NCBI RefSeq assembly: GCF_003121405.1
Contig: NZ_QBUY01000008.1
Location: forward strand, 116,788-180,787
Direction of reading: 5' to 3'
From: Paraburkholderia sp. C35
GTDB taxonomy: Bacteria; Pseudomonadota; Gammaproteobacteria; Burkholderiales; Burkholderiaceae
Length of the DNA: 64,000 bases
The notes below the pieces were generated by a model, which saw only the letters and a program-made list of their open reading frames with translations, made no database searches and had not been told where the DNA came from. This document shows positions 43,759-53,442 of the stretch, piece after piece. A program made the translations under genes and the position numbers. The stretch's first letter is position 1; each line of letters begins with the position of its first letter.

Positions 43759-45108
43759 TCAGCTGTCAGGCATGCTCTCCAGCGTGCGCGCTGCCGCCAG
43801 CATGCCGTTCATGATCCTGTCCGCCACCTGTTCCGGGAAGCCTGCGGGCAGATCTGCCCGCACCTTCTCGACGACCTCGGGCGTGCGGGCGATGATGTCC
43901 TGCAGCAGCGGTTCTGCCGTGTCGCCGTAACCGACCTTCCTGGCCGTGCTGTTGAAGTGCCGACGCTCGATGGCGTGCATCTGATAGTGCTTGCTCTTGC
44001 CGAGCAAGGCCATCGCCAGCTTGATTTCACGTTCTGCCCATTGACTCGGCCCGTCGCCGATCACCGGATACGCCGACATCACGTCGTACATCGGTGTGAG
44101 CCTGAAGCGCCCCGCGCCGCCGCCAAGCAACTGGATGCTGAAATTCTTCGCATGACCGTCCGGCGCGCGCATCATCCAGAACAGGATCTGCGAGGCCATC
44201 AGCGTGCGCATGTCGTCTGCGGCCTGCTGCGACTGCTGCAAGAGCGTAAATATCTTCTGCAGGCCTGGGCCGCCCTCATTCTCGTATTTGATCAGCGGTG
44301 ACGTGCCCGTCGCCTGGCAGAAATCTTCCTGCACCAGCCGGAATAGCTGTTCTCCATCGCGCGAGCGCGCCCGGTCGAAGCGCTCGACCACCAGCACGCG
44401 CTGCGAACCAAATGTCTCGATGCGTGCCTCTGCCGTCGGCAGGCCGTACGCTTTCAGCAAGCGCAGGCACAGCCATTCGTTGTCGACCGAGGTGCTGAAG
44501 TCCGCCTTGCGCCCGCCCACCATGCCGATAGGCAGCTTGAAAATGTGTGTGGTCGGCGTCGTGCCGCGCGGTTTCATCCATTGCCCGTCCCACCACAGGA
44601 AGGCGTCCTTTTCCTGCGCGCCGGCCAGTGAGATGCGGAAGTCGTCATCGGGATCGATTGCCGCAGTGAAGCCACCCGGACTGACCACTTCGAGCAGATG
44701 GCGCTCGATGGCCTCTTCATCGACGACGATACCTTCGATCTTGTCGATTCCCTTCGGCGTTGCCTGTTCCGGCAACAGCTGCAACGCGCCGACGCAGTCG
44801 CGGCCAATCGCGCCGAGCAGATCGAATGCCTCGATGGAGCCGGTCTTGAAGCGCGCCGCCACCCGCTTGCGAATGGTCTCGCTATCCGGCAGCAGACCGT
44901 CGAAGTAATGGGTGACGTGGTCGCCCTTCAACGCCTCGTTGTGAAGGTTGAATGGCAGCGACAGGGAAATCGGGCGGCCACGCGCGGAGTTGCGCCACCC
45001 CGCGTCGTATTGAAGCTCGGATTCCCCATTGGTATTGACGGTCCAACGCCCGACGTAATCGCCGTTGGCCCAAAGGGAAAGCGTCTGGCTGTGCGAGCGG
45101 CGGCCCAT
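43759..45108 (-). CDS. hipA: HipA-type serine/threonine kinase toxin
   Basis: This 449-residue protein has a HipA N-terminal domain (about 1-115) and kinase core with SLAGAQEKDAFLW (P-loop region), HIFKLP, the catalytic MRAPDGHAKNFSIQL (Asp-x-His-x-Lys-Asn) and LTPMYDVMSAYP (metal site). HipA of E. coli phosphorylates glutamyl-tRNA synthetase; targets differ between families. The ATG at 45108 has GGAG eight bases upstream, and a GTG at 45114 overlapping hipB is less likely. All key residues are present. Confidence 0.93.
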   Translation of the reverse strand: MGRRSHSQTLSLWANGDYVGRWTVNTNGESELQYDAGWRNSARGRPISLSLPFNLHNEALKGDHVTHYFDGLLPDSETIRKRVAARFKTGSIEAFDLLGAIGRDCVGALQLLPEQATPKGIDKIEGIVVDEEAIERHLLEVVSPGGFTAAIDPDDDFRISLAGAQEKDAFLWWDGQWMKPRGTTPTTHIFKLPIGMVGGRKADFSTSVDNEWLCLRLLKAYGLPTAEARIETFGSQRVLVVERFDRARSRDGEQLFRLVQEDFCQATGTSPLIKYENEGGPGLQKIFTLLQQSQQAADDMRTLMASQILFWMMRAPDGHAKNFSIQLLGGGAGRFRLTPMYDVMSAYPVIGDGPSQWAEREIKLAMALLGKSKHYQMHAIERRHFNSTARKVGYGDTAEPLLQDIIARTPEVVEKVRADLPAGFPEQVADRIMNGMLAAARTLESMPDS

Positions 45109-45110
45109 GC

Positions 45111-45383
45111 TCACCACTCCGGCGCATCGGGTGCGTCGTTCAGTTCGGTCACGATCCGCTCGCCAAGCTGCAATTCAAGCCCGATCGCGGCGCACCAGCT
45201 GAGCAACTGCCTGAAGCTCAGCTCGCCTGGGTTCTTTTCCAGGTACGATATGCGGTTCTGACTCAGGCCGACGCGCTGCGCCACCTGCGCCTGTGTGAGC
45301 TTGCGCCGTTTGCGCGAAGCAATGAGCAGCTGGCCGAGCTGAGGCTCGGTGACGAGTGGCTGGGAGATGGGATAGGCAGACAT
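45111..45383 (-). CDS. hipB: HipB-type antitoxin and repressor
   Basis: This 90-residue Cro/CI-type helix-turn-helix protein (about 15-75, LTQAQVAQRVGLSQNRISYLEK) has the conserved FRQLLSWCAAIGLELQL end of HipB-like antitoxins. It neutralises HipA and represses the operon, probably at the repeat array just upstream. The hipA start follows two bases after the hipB stop. Confidence 0.92.
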   Translation of the reverse strand: MSAYPISQPLVTEPQLGQLLIASRKRRKLTQAQVAQRVGLSQNRISYLEKNPGELSFRQLLSWCAAIGLELQLGERIVTELNDAPDAPEW

Positions 45384-45397
45384 GGACGTATCCGTTA

Positions 45398-45483
45398 TTC
45401 GGCTATATGCAGTTTAGCCGAATAGCAGATAAAGTCAATTTAGCCGATATGCAGATATTTACGGTTTATCCGATATGCGGCTA
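45398..45483. repeat. HipB operator array: three direct repeats with 26-bp period plus an inverted arm
   Basis: TTTAGCCGAATAGCAGATA (45413-45431), TTTAGCCGATATGCAGATA (45439-45457) and TTTATCCGATATGCGGCTA (45465-45483) start exactly 26 bp apart. TTCGGCTA at 45398-45405 forms an inverted repeat with TAGCCGAA of the first copy (45415-45422). The array lies directly upstream of hipB and covers its promoter region. HipB repressors bind several spaced operators, so this is very likely its binding array. Confidence 0.75.
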
Positions 45484-45490
45484 TTTCGTG

Positions 45491-45515
45491 AAAAAGCGCC
45501 CCGTACAAGGGGCGC
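45491..45515 (-). terminator. Rho-independent terminator of the cyo operon
   Basis: On the minus strand a seven-base-pair stem (GCGCCCC 45515-45509 region with GGGGCGC 45502-45496, loop of six) is followed by five T residues (45495-45491). It lies 21 nt after the cyoD stop and separates the operon from hipBA. Confidence 0.82.
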
Positions 45516-45536
45516 GAACTGCCCTTAATCCACCCG

Positions 45537-45920
45537 TCAATCCCGCGCCAGTGCGCGCTCGACGGAAATCTGCGTCGGCATCATGTTCACGTTCGCGTTG
45601 TGGATCACCCACAGCGACCCCGCGACGATGATCGCGATCAACAAAGCCGTACACACGAATATGCCCGTATTCGAACGCTGATCCGCCGATGAACCCAGGT
45701 GCAGGAAATACCGCAACTGCACAACCAGTTGCACGACACACAGCACGACCACGGCAGCGAGTCCCATCGAACGCGGCACGACATGCGTCATCACCACGCC
45801 AAACGACGCAAACGTCAGCACCAGCGACAACAGCATGCCGACCACGTAGCTCTTCACGCTGCCATGCGACGCATCATGAACGTGCGCATGCGCCCCGTTC
45901 GCTCCAGAAGTTTTGCTCAT
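45537..45920 (-). CDS. cyoD: Cytochrome bo3 ubiquinol oxidase subunit IV
   Basis: This 127-residue protein with three transmembrane helices begins with a His-rich leader and [20 protein letters not shown], typical of CyoD. It stabilises subunits I and III during assembly. It overlaps cyoC by ATGA and is the last gene before the terminator. Confidence 0.94.
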   Translation of the reverse strand: MSKTSGANGAHAHVHDASHGSVKSYVVGMLLSLVLTFASFGVVMTHVVPRSMGLAAVVVLCVVQLVVQLRYFLHLGSSADQRSNTGIFVCTALLIAIIVAGSLWVIHNANVNMMPTQISVERALARD

Positions 45921-46540
45921 AGAAATTCACGCAGATAGACAAGACTGAACACGCAGATCCACACGAGATCGAGGAAGTGCCAGAAGAGACTGAGGCAGGC
46001 GATGCGCCGCCGCGTCACGGGCGTCAAACCGAAGCGGCTGATCTGATGCATCATCACGACGATCCACAGCAGGCCCGTGGTCACGTGCAGACCGTGCGTG
46101 CCGACCAGCGTGAAGTAGCTCGACAGGAATGCGCTGGTCGACGGACCTGCGCCATCGCCGATCAGATGGGCGAACTCATACACTTCCATGCCGATGAAGC
46201 CCGCGCCCAGCACGAAGGTCGCGGCCAGCCAGCCGATCACCTTGCCGCGCCGGTTCGCATGCATGCTCAACACGCCCATGCCGAACGTGAAGCTGCTGGC
46301 GAGCAGCAGCAGCGTTTCGCCCAGCACATACGGCAACTCGAATAGCTGTTTGCCCGTCGGTCCGCCTGCCGTGGCGTTGGCGAGCACGCCGAACGTCGCG
46401 AACAATGTTGCGAAGATCAGGCAGTCGCTCATCAGGTAAATCCAGAACCCTAGCGTGGTGCGAGTCCCGCTGTCGTGTTCATGGTCATGATCGTGCGCAT
46501 CGTGATGATCGCGCGCATGATGGGTCGATATGCTGCTCAT
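45917..46540 (-). CDS. cyoC: Cytochrome bo3 ubiquinol oxidase subunit III
   Basis: This 207-residue protein has five transmembrane helices and the COX3-type motifs [15 protein letters not shown] and [18 protein letters not shown]. The N-terminal leader is unusually rich in His and Asp (residues 7-24), which may bind metal. It follows cyoB by two bases. Confidence 0.95.
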   Translation of the reverse strand: MSSISTHHARDHHDAHDHDHEHDSGTRTTLGFWIYLMSDCLIFATLFATFGVLANATAGGPTGKQLFELPYVLGETLLLLASSFTFGMGVLSMHANRRGKVIGWLAATFVLGAGFIGMEVYEFAHLIGDGAGPSTSAFLSSYFTLVGTHGLHVTTGLLWIVVMMHQISRFGLTPVTRRRIACLSLFWHFLDLVWICVFSLVYLREFL

Positions 46541-46542
46541 GG

Positions 46543-48546
46543 TCAGGCCATCTCCGCCAGTTCTTCGTCACGCGGGGTTTCCAGCTTCGCGTAACGTTCG
46601 TTCTCGATGCGCGCGACTTCGGCAGCCGGCACGTAGTAATCGACGTCCTGGTCGTACGAGCGCGCGATGAAGGTCGCAATCATGCCGAGCAGACCGATGA
46701 CGGCAAACGCAAACATGTGCCACACCATCGCAAAGCCGAACAGCAGGCTGAACGCGGCGATGATGAAGCCCGCGCCCGTGTTGCGCGGCATATGGATGTC
46801 TTCGTAGGCTTGCGTGGGCCTGACGTAAGCGCGTCCTGCCTGCTTGTTGTCCCAGTGCTGTTCGAGCGATGTGATAACCGGCACATGCGCGAAGTTGTAG
46901 AACGGCGCAGGCGAAGCCGTCGACCATTCCAGGCTGCGCGCATTCCACGGGTCACCTGTCACGTCGCGATACTCTTCGCGTTTGCGAATACTCACGGCGA
47001 ACTGGATCAGGATCGCGAGAATGCCCATGCCGACAATTACCGCGCCTACCAGCGCGACGATCAGCCATACATGCCACTCAGGCACCGAGTAATGGTTCAT
47101 GCGGCGCGTCATGCCCTCGAAGCCGAGGATATACAGCGGCGTGAACGCGAGCCAGTAACCGACCAGCCAGCACCAGAACGCGACCTTGCCCCAGAACTCG
47201 TCGAGCGTGAAGCCGAACACTTTCGGGAACCAGTAGCTGATGCCCGCGAGACAGCCGAACACCACGCCGCCAATGATCACGTTGTGAAAGTGCGCGACGA
47301 GGAACAGGCTGTTCTGCAGCACGAAATCCGCGCCCGGCACGGCGAGCAGCACGCCCGTCATGCCGCCCACGGCGAACGTCACCATGAAGCCGATGGTCCA
47401 CAGCGTGGACGAGTGGTAACGGATGCGGCCGCGATACATCGTGAACAGCCAGTTGAACAGCTTCACGCCCGTCGGCACCGAAATGATCGACGTCATGATG
47501 CCGAAGAACGCATTGACGTTCGCGCCCGAACCCATCGTGAAGAAGTGATGCAGCCACACGAAGAACGACAGCACGCCGATCGAGGCCGTTGCGTACACCA
47601 TCGACTTGTAGCCGAACAGCGGCTTGCCCGAGAACGTCGCGATGATCTCCGAGAACGCGCCGAACGCGGGCAGGATCAGGATGTACACCTCGGGATGGCC
47701 CCACACCCAGATCAGGTTGATGTACATCATCGCGTTGCCGCCCAGCTCGTTCGTGAAGAAATGCATGTCGAGATAGCGGTCCATCGTCAGCAGCGCGAGC
47801 GTGCCCGTCAACACCGGGAACACGGCGACGATCAGGATGTTCGTGATCAGCGCCGTCCAGCAGAACACGGGCATTTTCATCAGGTTCAGACCGGGCGCGC
47901 GCATGCGCAGGATCGTCACGATGAAGTTGATGCCGCTCAGCGTCGTGCCTAAACCCGATACCTGTAGCGACCATATGTAATAGTCGACACCCGTGGTTGG
48001 ACTGTAACCAAGCTCGGACAACGGCGGATACGCGACCCAGCCCGTCGCCGCGAAATCGCCGACGAACATCGAGATCATCACCAGCACCGCGCCCACTGCC
48101 GAGAGCCAGAAGCCCAGCGAATTGACGAACGGATACGCGACATCGCGCGCGCCAAGCTGCAACGGCACGACCACGTTCATCAGGCCGAGAATCAGCGGCG
48201 TCGCGACGAAGAAGATCATGATCACGCCGTGCGCCGTGAAAATCTGATCGTAGTGATGCGGCGGCAGATAACCTGCCGATTCACCAAAGGCGATGGCCTG
48301 CTGCGCGCGCATCATGATCGCGTCGGCGAAACCGCGCAGCAGCATCACGAGCGCCAGAATGATGTACATCACGCCGATCCGCTTGTGATCGACGGACGTG
48401 ATCCACTCTTTCCACAGATACGTCCATTTGCCGAGGTACGTAATCGCGCCGAGCAACGCGAGGCCGCCCAGAATCACGACCCCGAGCGTGCCCATGATGA
48501 TGGGCTCGTGATACGGAATCGCATCGAGCGTAAGTTTTCCAAACAT
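46543..48546 (-). CDS. cyoB: Cytochrome bo3 ubiquinol oxidase subunit I
   Basis: This 667-residue haem-copper oxidase core has [13 protein letters not shown] (CuB ligand and cross-linked Tyr region), HHFFTMG and the VAHFHNVI haem-ligand stretch. It reduces O2 and pumps protons. GGAG lies eight bases before the ATG at 48546; a GTG two codons earlier is too close to that site. Haem-copper sites of this type are inhibited by cyanide, which matters given the nitrilase operon nearby. Confidence 0.96.
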   Translation of the reverse strand: MFGKLTLDAIPYHEPIIMGTLGVVILGGLALLGAITYLGKWTYLWKEWITSVDHKRIGVMYIILALVMLLRGFADAIMMRAQQAIAFGESAGYLPPHHYDQIFTAHGVIMIFFVATPLILGLMNVVVPLQLGARDVAYPFVNSLGFWLSAVGAVLVMISMFVGDFAATGWVAYPPLSELGYSPTTGVDYYIWSLQVSGLGTTLSGINFIVTILRMRAPGLNLMKMPVFCWTALITNILIVAVFPVLTGTLALLTMDRYLDMHFFTNELGGNAMMYINLIWVWGHPEVYILILPAFGAFSEIIATFSGKPLFGYKSMVYATASIGVLSFFVWLHHFFTMGSGANVNAFFGIMTSIISVPTGVKLFNWLFTMYRGRIRYHSSTLWTIGFMVTFAVGGMTGVLLAVPGADFVLQNSLFLVAHFHNVIIGGVVFGCLAGISYWFPKVFGFTLDEFWGKVAFWCWLVGYWLAFTPLYILGFEGMTRRMNHYSVPEWHVWLIVALVGAVIVGMGILAILIQFAVSIRKREEYRDVTGDPWNARSLEWSTASPAPFYNFAHVPVITSLEQHWDNKQAGRAYVRPTQAYEDIHMPRNTGAGFIIAAFSLLFGFAMVWHMFAFAVIGLLGMIATFIARSYDQDVDYYVPAAEVARIENERYAKLETPRDEELAEMA

Positions 48547-48551
48547 ATCCA

Positions 48552-49550
48552 CTACTCCGATACCAAAGCTGCGTGTGAAGGCAGGCGAGCGGGCTTGACA
48601 TACATGTCGGCGTTCGCCGTCGTGCAGATCGGTTTGCCGCTCGCGTCACGCATGTACTGATAGACGACGCCATCGAACAGACCCGGCGCGACGTTGCTGT
48701 AGAGCGTCACGGGGTTCTTTTTGCTCGGCTGCTGCAGGCGGTCGTAGGTGGTCACGTCGAGCGCCTGCGGCGACGCCTTTGCGTGCGCGACCCATGCATC
48801 GAATTCACCACGACTCGTGACGACAGTCTTGAAGTCCATGTCCGAGAAGCCCGGCCCGCTGAACGCCGATGAACGGCCCGCATACGTGCCTTCGCTATTC
48901 GCGATCAGATGCAACTGCGTCTGCATGCCGGACATCGCATACACCTGGCTGCCCAGTTGCGGAATGAAGAACGAGTTCATCAGCGATTCGGCCGTCAGCC
49001 TGAAATCGACAGGTGTATCGACGGGCAACGCAAGCTGGTTCACCGACGCGACGCCATAGTCCGGATAGATGAACAGCCACTTCCAGTTCAGTGCGACCAC
49101 TTCGACGCGCACCGGTTTCACATCCGATTCGAGCGGCTTGTATGGATCGAGGCTATGCGTTGTCTTCCATATCAGCACCGCAAGCGTCGCGACGATGATG
49201 CAGGGTATGGTCCACACGACGACTTCGATGGCAGTCGAATGCGCCCACGTCGGCGCATATTTCGCCTTCGTGTTCGACTCGCGGTAACGCCATGCAAAAT
49301 ACAGCGTCAGCGCAATCACGGGGATCACGACCAGCAGCATCAGGCCAAGCGCGATCAGGATCAGATTCTTTTCCTGCTCGCCGATGGACCCTTTCGGATT
49401 GAACAGCACCATGCTGCAGCCGCCGAGCAGGCTGAGTGCGCCCATGGCGGTGACGCGTCCTGCGCGTACGAGTTGTCTTCGAATGGGATGGGCGCGGGGA
49501 CGTGGTCCCGCAGATTGGGGGGAACCCCCGCGTGTAGGTGGGTTGCGCAT
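48552..49550 (-). CDS. cyoA: Cytochrome bo3 ubiquinol oxidase subunit II
   Basis: This 332-residue lipoprotein (LSLLGGC lipobox, Cys about 45) has two transmembrane helices and a periplasmic cupredoxin domain lacking the CuA ligands, as expected for a quinol oxidase ([20 protein letters not shown]). The leader is longer than usual; a start nearer [10 protein letters not shown] is possible. It is first in cyoABCD and divergent from a MocR gene. Confidence 0.93.
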   Translation of the reverse strand: MRNPPTRGGSPQSAGPRPRAHPIRRQLVRAGRVTAMGALSLLGGCSMVLFNPKGSIGEQEKNLILIALGLMLLVVIPVIALTLYFAWRYRESNTKAKYAPTWAHSTAIEVVVWTIPCIIVATLAVLIWKTTHSLDPYKPLESDVKPVRVEVVALNWKWLFIYPDYGVASVNQLALPVDTPVDFRLTAESLMNSFFIPQLGSQVYAMSGMQTQLHLIANSEGTYAGRSSAFSGPGFSDMDFKTVVTSRGEFDAWVAHAKASPQALDVTTYDRLQQPSKKNPVTLYSNVAPGLFDGVVYQYMRDASGKPICTTANADMYVKPARLPSHAALVSE

Positions 49551-49652
49551 GCTTTGAGGTTGGTTGCCGGGTTACATAGCCCCATGCATCTATCCCCAAA
49601 CGCCGATCACGCGCGAGCTGTCCGCCATGCCTGGCCTTACGGCGGATACATA

Positions 49653-49680
49653 CATAGGCTATGGCGGCGCATGCTAGAGT
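49653..49680 (+). promoter_or_regulatory. Promoter and palindrome of the first MocR gene
   Basis: CATAG-G-CTATG (49653-49663) is a palindrome, followed by a TAGAGT -10 (49675-49680). The 146-nt gap also serves cyoA on the other strand. MocR proteins often bind such sites to control themselves and a neighbour, so shared control with cyoABCD is possible but unproven. Confidence 0.45.
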
Positions 49681-49696
49681 AAGACATAAGCCATAC

Positions 49697-51133
49697 ATGC
49701 GCGACAAGTTGCCACACATGCCTTCTTCCACAGCTTCTACTACCCGCAAGCGCGCCGCGCGGCGGCCCGACTGGATCACCGACTTCGCCGATAACGGCAA
49801 GGCGCGCTATCTGCAGATCGTCGATCTGATCGAGCGCGCTGTCGCCGACGGCAAGCTGAACGCAGGCGACCGCTTGCCACCGCAGCGCAAGCTCGCGGAC
49901 ATGATCGGCGTCGATCTGACTACCGTCACACGCGGTTTCGCCGAAGCGCACCGGCGCAATCTGATCGAATCGCGTGGCCCGCTCGGCACGTTTATCGCGC
50001 CACCCAGGGCGACGTTCATGCAGCAGATCGATCTCAGCATGAATATTCCGCCGCCGCCCGCTGACATCGATCTCGCCGTGTTGCTGCGTCGCGGGCTGTC
50101 GCAGGTGCTGGTGCGCAGCGACATCGATCTCCTGATGACCTATCAGCTTGGCGGCGGCAGCGATACGGACCGCCAGGCGGGCGCAGCGTGGCTCAAGCCG
50201 GTTCTGGGGCGGGTGGACCCGTCGCGCGTGGTGGTCACGCCCGGCGCGCATTCGGCCCTCGCCGCGCTGATCCTGACGCTCACGAAGCAGGACGCGCCCG
50301 TTTTCACCGAGCAACTGATCTATCCGGGTCTGCCGCTGATCGCACGGCAACTCGGGCGCGTGCTCGTACCGCTTGCGTCGGACCGGCACGGCATGCTGCC
50401 CGACGCACTCGACGCGGCCTGCGCACGCACGGACGGCGGGCTGATCTATCTGAACCCGACGATCCGCAATCCGACCGCGCAGACCATGCCCGAGCGTCGC
50501 CGCAAGGAGATTCTCGCGGTGGCGGCGCGGCACAACCTGCCCGTCGTCGAAGACGATCCCTATTGGCTCTTTGCCGACGATGCGCCCGCGCCGCTCGCGG
50601 GCCTCGCGCCGCAGCAGGTGTACTACCTGTCCACCCTGTCCAAATGCATCTCGCCGGGCTTGCGTGCGGCCTTTCTGGTGTTGCCCGATGCGGCGAAACA
50701 GGAAGCCTTTCTAAAGGCCTTGCGCTCGCTCTCGCTGATGTCGCCGCCGCTCACCACGGCGCTCGTCCCGCAATGGATACTCGATGGCACGGCGGCAGAG
50801 GTACTGACTGGCATCCTCAAGGAGTCGCGCGACCGTCTGCACGCCGCGAACCAGATTCTGTCGGGAGCCGGCATGTCGGCATCGGGCGGCGCGATCCATG
50901 TGTGGCAGTCGTTACCCGCGCATTGGGCAGCGCAAAGTCTGGCAACGGCGGCAAGCACGGAAGGTCTGGTCGTCGCGCCCGCGTCGGCGTTCTGCCAGAG
51001 CGGCGATGTGCCGAACGCGATCCGCATCTCGCTTGGCGGGTGCACACGTCGCACCGAATTGACCTCGGCGCTGCGCAAACTGGCGGCACTGGTCGCGCGC
51101 AAACCTTCCGCCGACGACCGTCTGCTGATTTAA
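49697..51133 (+). CDS. MocR-type GntR regulator with aminotransferase domain, copy 1
   Basis: This 478-residue protein has a GntR winged helix (about 30-95; DRLPPQRKLADMIGVDLTTVTRGF) fused to a fold-type I aminotransferase-like domain (about 120-465) with the PLP-lysine region YYLSTLSKCISPGLRAA. MocR proteins sense PLP or amino compounds. It converges on the mutase end of the nitrilase operon and is divergent from cyoA. Start codons at 49697 and 49718 are both plausible. Confidence 0.88.
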   Translation: MRDKLPHMPSSTASTTRKRAARRPDWITDFADNGKARYLQIVDLIERAVADGKLNAGDRLPPQRKLADMIGVDLTTVTRGFAEAHRRNLIESRGPLGTFIAPPRATFMQQIDLSMNIPPPPADIDLAVLLRRGLSQVLVRSDIDLLMTYQLGGGSDTDRQAGAAWLKPVLGRVDPSRVVVTPGAHSALAALILTLTKQDAPVFTEQLIYPGLPLIARQLGRVLVPLASDRHGMLPDALDAACARTDGGLIYLNPTIRNPTAQTMPERRRKEILAVAARHNLPVVEDDPYWLFADDAPAPLAGLAPQQVYYLSTLSKCISPGLRAAFLVLPDAAKQEAFLKALRSLSLMSPPLTTALVPQWILDGTAAEVLTGILKESRDRLHAANQILSGAGMSASGGAIHVWQSLPAHWAAQSLATAASTEGLVVAPASAFCQSGDVPNAIRISLGGCTRRTELTSALRKLAALVARKPSADDRLLI

Positions 51134-51333
51134 CACCGCATCTGCTGCGCTCGAATTTCTGTCAACTGCTGCTGTACGAAACAGCGCCGTGCACGAATAA
51201 TTCACCCAACGCTGCTTCGGAGCATTTCCTTCCTCCTTTTAACCGAAGCGCGCCGGGATCACTGCGAGTGCCCGCGGCCTCTGGCCTCCAACTCGCAGCG
51301 CTTGCAGCAGCGTCGTATCCAGCGTGGCAGGCA

Positions 51334-53442
51334 CTAAGCCTCGGCGCCTTCGGGCGTCGAGGCTTTTTCATGAGCGCGTGACGTCGCAATGTTCGCCAGT
51401 TGCGTGACGATCTGCGCAATACTCGCGCCCGTGGCAAAGCACGCAAGAACGCCTCGCTCCTTTAACGCCTGCTGCCCTGCACTGTCGATGTTGCCGCCGA
51501 TCACGACGGGTATATGCACATGCCGTGCGTGAAGTGCTTCGAGCAGACCCGACACCAGTTCGACATGCGCACCGGCAAGCGACGACACACCCAGCACATC
51601 GACGTCATGCGTCAAAGCCAGATCACACGTATCTTGCGCTGTGGCGAACAGGGCACCCGTTACTACGTCGAAGCCCGCATCCGTCAACGCAGCGGCGACG
51701 GCGCGTATGCCACGGTCGTGTCCGTCCTGGCCGAGTTTCGCCAACAAGATGCGTGGCGAGCGGCCCAGGTGTGCCGTGGCCTCGCGCACTGCATCGCAGG
51801 CGGCGACCCATGCGGCGTCGAAAGAAAGCGACTCTCCGTAGACTCCTTCCGTCACAGGCAACGCGACTGCCTGTCGCGGCCACACGGCTTCGAGCGCCTG
51901 TATGCACTCCCCGACCGTCGCCCGTGCGCGCATGCATTCGATCGTCAGTGCGAGCAGATTGCCTTCGTCTGTGCGTGCGGCATGATGTAGCGCGGCCAGT
52001 GTGTCGCGCACACGCGTTGCGTCGCGCGAGCGCTTTACCTGCGCGATGCGACGCGCCTGCAGCGCGCGAACCTGCGCAGCATCGAGTGCCGGCGAATCGA
52101 ACGGTGCATCTTCGTCGTCGGCGATAAAGCGGTTGACGCCCACCACCACACGCTCGCCACTTTCGATTTCCGCCTGCACGCGCAGTGCCGATTCATGAAT
52201 GCACTCACGTATCCAGCCCGAACGAATCGCTGCTACGACGCCACCTTTTGCTTCGATCTCCTCGAGCATCTCGCGCACACGCCCGGCAATGTCTGCTGTG
52301 AGCGATTCCATCATGTACGACCCGGCCCACGGATCGACCACATCGCAGATGCCCGTCTCGTGCTGCAGCACCAGTTGTGTATCGCGTGCGAGCCGCGACG
52401 CCTGCGCGGAGGGCAGCGACACTGCCTCGTCGTACGCATTGGTGTGCAACGACTGTGTGCCACCGAACACGGCGGCGAGCGCTTCGACGGTCGTGCGCAC
52501 GATGTTGTTCGTCGGCTTTTGCGCGGTCAGCGACCAGCCCGATGTCTGGCAATGCATGCGCAACGCGCGCGCCTTGCTGGACTGCGCACCGCATTGCGTC
52601 GCGATCTCCGACCACAACAGCCGCGCCGCCCTCAGTTTCGCAATCTCCACATAGAAGTCCGTGCCGACGCCGAAGAAGAAACTCATGTGCTCGCACGCAT
52701 CGTCTGCCTGCATGCCGCGTGCGACCAGCGTGACGATATAGGTGCGCGCATTGGCGAGCGTCAGCGCGAGTTCGAGCACGGCGTCCGCGCCCGCTTCCTG
52801 AAAGTGATAGCCCGACACCGACAGACCGTTGAAGCGCGGCACGTTCGATGCAAGATAAGCGGCCACATCGGCAGCAATGCGCAGCGACGGTTCCGGCGCG
52901 AAGATGCCCGTGTTGCGCACCATGAATTCTTTGAGGATGTCGTTCTGGATCGTGCCTCTGAGTTGCGCCGCAGACACGCCATTTTCCTGCGCTGCGACGA
53001 TGAACGCGGCGAGCACAGGCAAGACTGCGCCGTTCATCGTCATGGAAACCGACACACGGTCCAGCGCAATGCCGTCGAAAAGGCGCGCCATATCTTCGAC
53101 GGTATCGATCGCCACGCCTGTCATGCCTACATCGGCACTCACAGCGGGATCGTCGGAATCATAGCCGCGCTGCGTCGGCAGATCGAAGGCGACGGACAGG
53201 CCTTGCGCGCCTTCGGCCAACGCCGTGCGAAAGGCGAGATTCGTATCGACTGCCTGCGCGTAGCCGGCGTATTGCCGGATCGTCCACGGCTTTTGCGTGT
53301 ACATCGACGCGAACGGTCCGCGCACGAACGGCGCCTCGCCTGGACGGCTGTCGAGATGTGCTGCCGCGTGCGCGAGGTCCGCTCGCGTATAGACCTGCTT
53401 GAGCGGCACCGCATGGCTTCGACGTGATCCCGTCATGCTCAT
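51334..53442 (-). CDS. Methylmalonyl-CoA mutase (single chain, B12-dependent)
   Basis: This 702-residue protein has a TIM-barrel domain (about 40-520) and a C-terminal cobalamin domain (about 560-700) with the base-off GQDGHDRG motif (His about 575). Residues that select methylmalonyl-CoA in the Propionibacterium enzyme are kept: Tyr89 (here 58, IRQYAGY), Arg207 (176, KEFMVRN) and His244 (213, SGYHFQEAG). It interconverts succinyl-CoA and (R)-methylmalonyl-CoA. It is last in the ten-gene operon, overlapping the LnmK-like gene by ATGA. No MeaB chaperone or epimerase gene is in view. Confidence 0.92.
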   Translation of the reverse strand: MSMTGSRRSHAVPLKQVYTRADLAHAAAHLDSRPGEAPFVRGPFASMYTQKPWTIRQYAGYAQAVDTNLAFRTALAEGAQGLSVAFDLPTQRGYDSDDPAVSADVGMTGVAIDTVEDMARLFDGIALDRVSVSMTMNGAVLPVLAAFIVAAQENGVSAAQLRGTIQNDILKEFMVRNTGIFAPEPSLRIAADVAAYLASNVPRFNGLSVSGYHFQEAGADAVLELALTLANARTYIVTLVARGMQADDACEHMSFFFGVGTDFYVEIAKLRAARLLWSEIATQCGAQSSKARALRMHCQTSGWSLTAQKPTNNIVRTTVEALAAVFGGTQSLHTNAYDEAVSLPSAQASRLARDTQLVLQHETGICDVVDPWAGSYMMESLTADIAGRVREMLEEIEAKGGVVAAIRSGWIRECIHESALRVQAEIESGERVVVGVNRFIADDEDAPFDSPALDAAQVRALQARRIAQVKRSRDATRVRDTLAALHHAARTDEGNLLALTIECMRARATVGECIQALEAVWPRQAVALPVTEGVYGESLSFDAAWVAACDAVREATAHLGRSPRILLAKLGQDGHDRGIRAVAAALTDAGFDVVTGALFATAQDTCDLALTHDVDVLGVSSLAGAHVELVSGLLEALHARHVHIPVVIGGNIDSAGQQALKERGVLACFATGASIAQIVTQLANIATSRAHEKASTPEGAEA
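51337..51368 (+). terminator. Strong intrinsic terminator of the first MocR gene
   Basis: A 12-base-pair stem (51337-51348 with 51353-51364, one G-U pair) closes on a TTCG tetraloop and runs into five T residues (51364-51368). It works on the plus strand, 204 nt after the MocR stop, and is encoded inside the last codons of the mutase gene on the other strand. Confidence 0.75.

Noticed and set aside
51334..53442. Isobutyryl-CoA or ethylmalonyl-CoA mutase instead of methylmalonyl-CoA mutase
   Set aside because: The positions equal to Tyr89, Arg207 and His244 of the Propionibacterium enzyme are all conserved; the isobutyryl-CoA enzymes change the first two.
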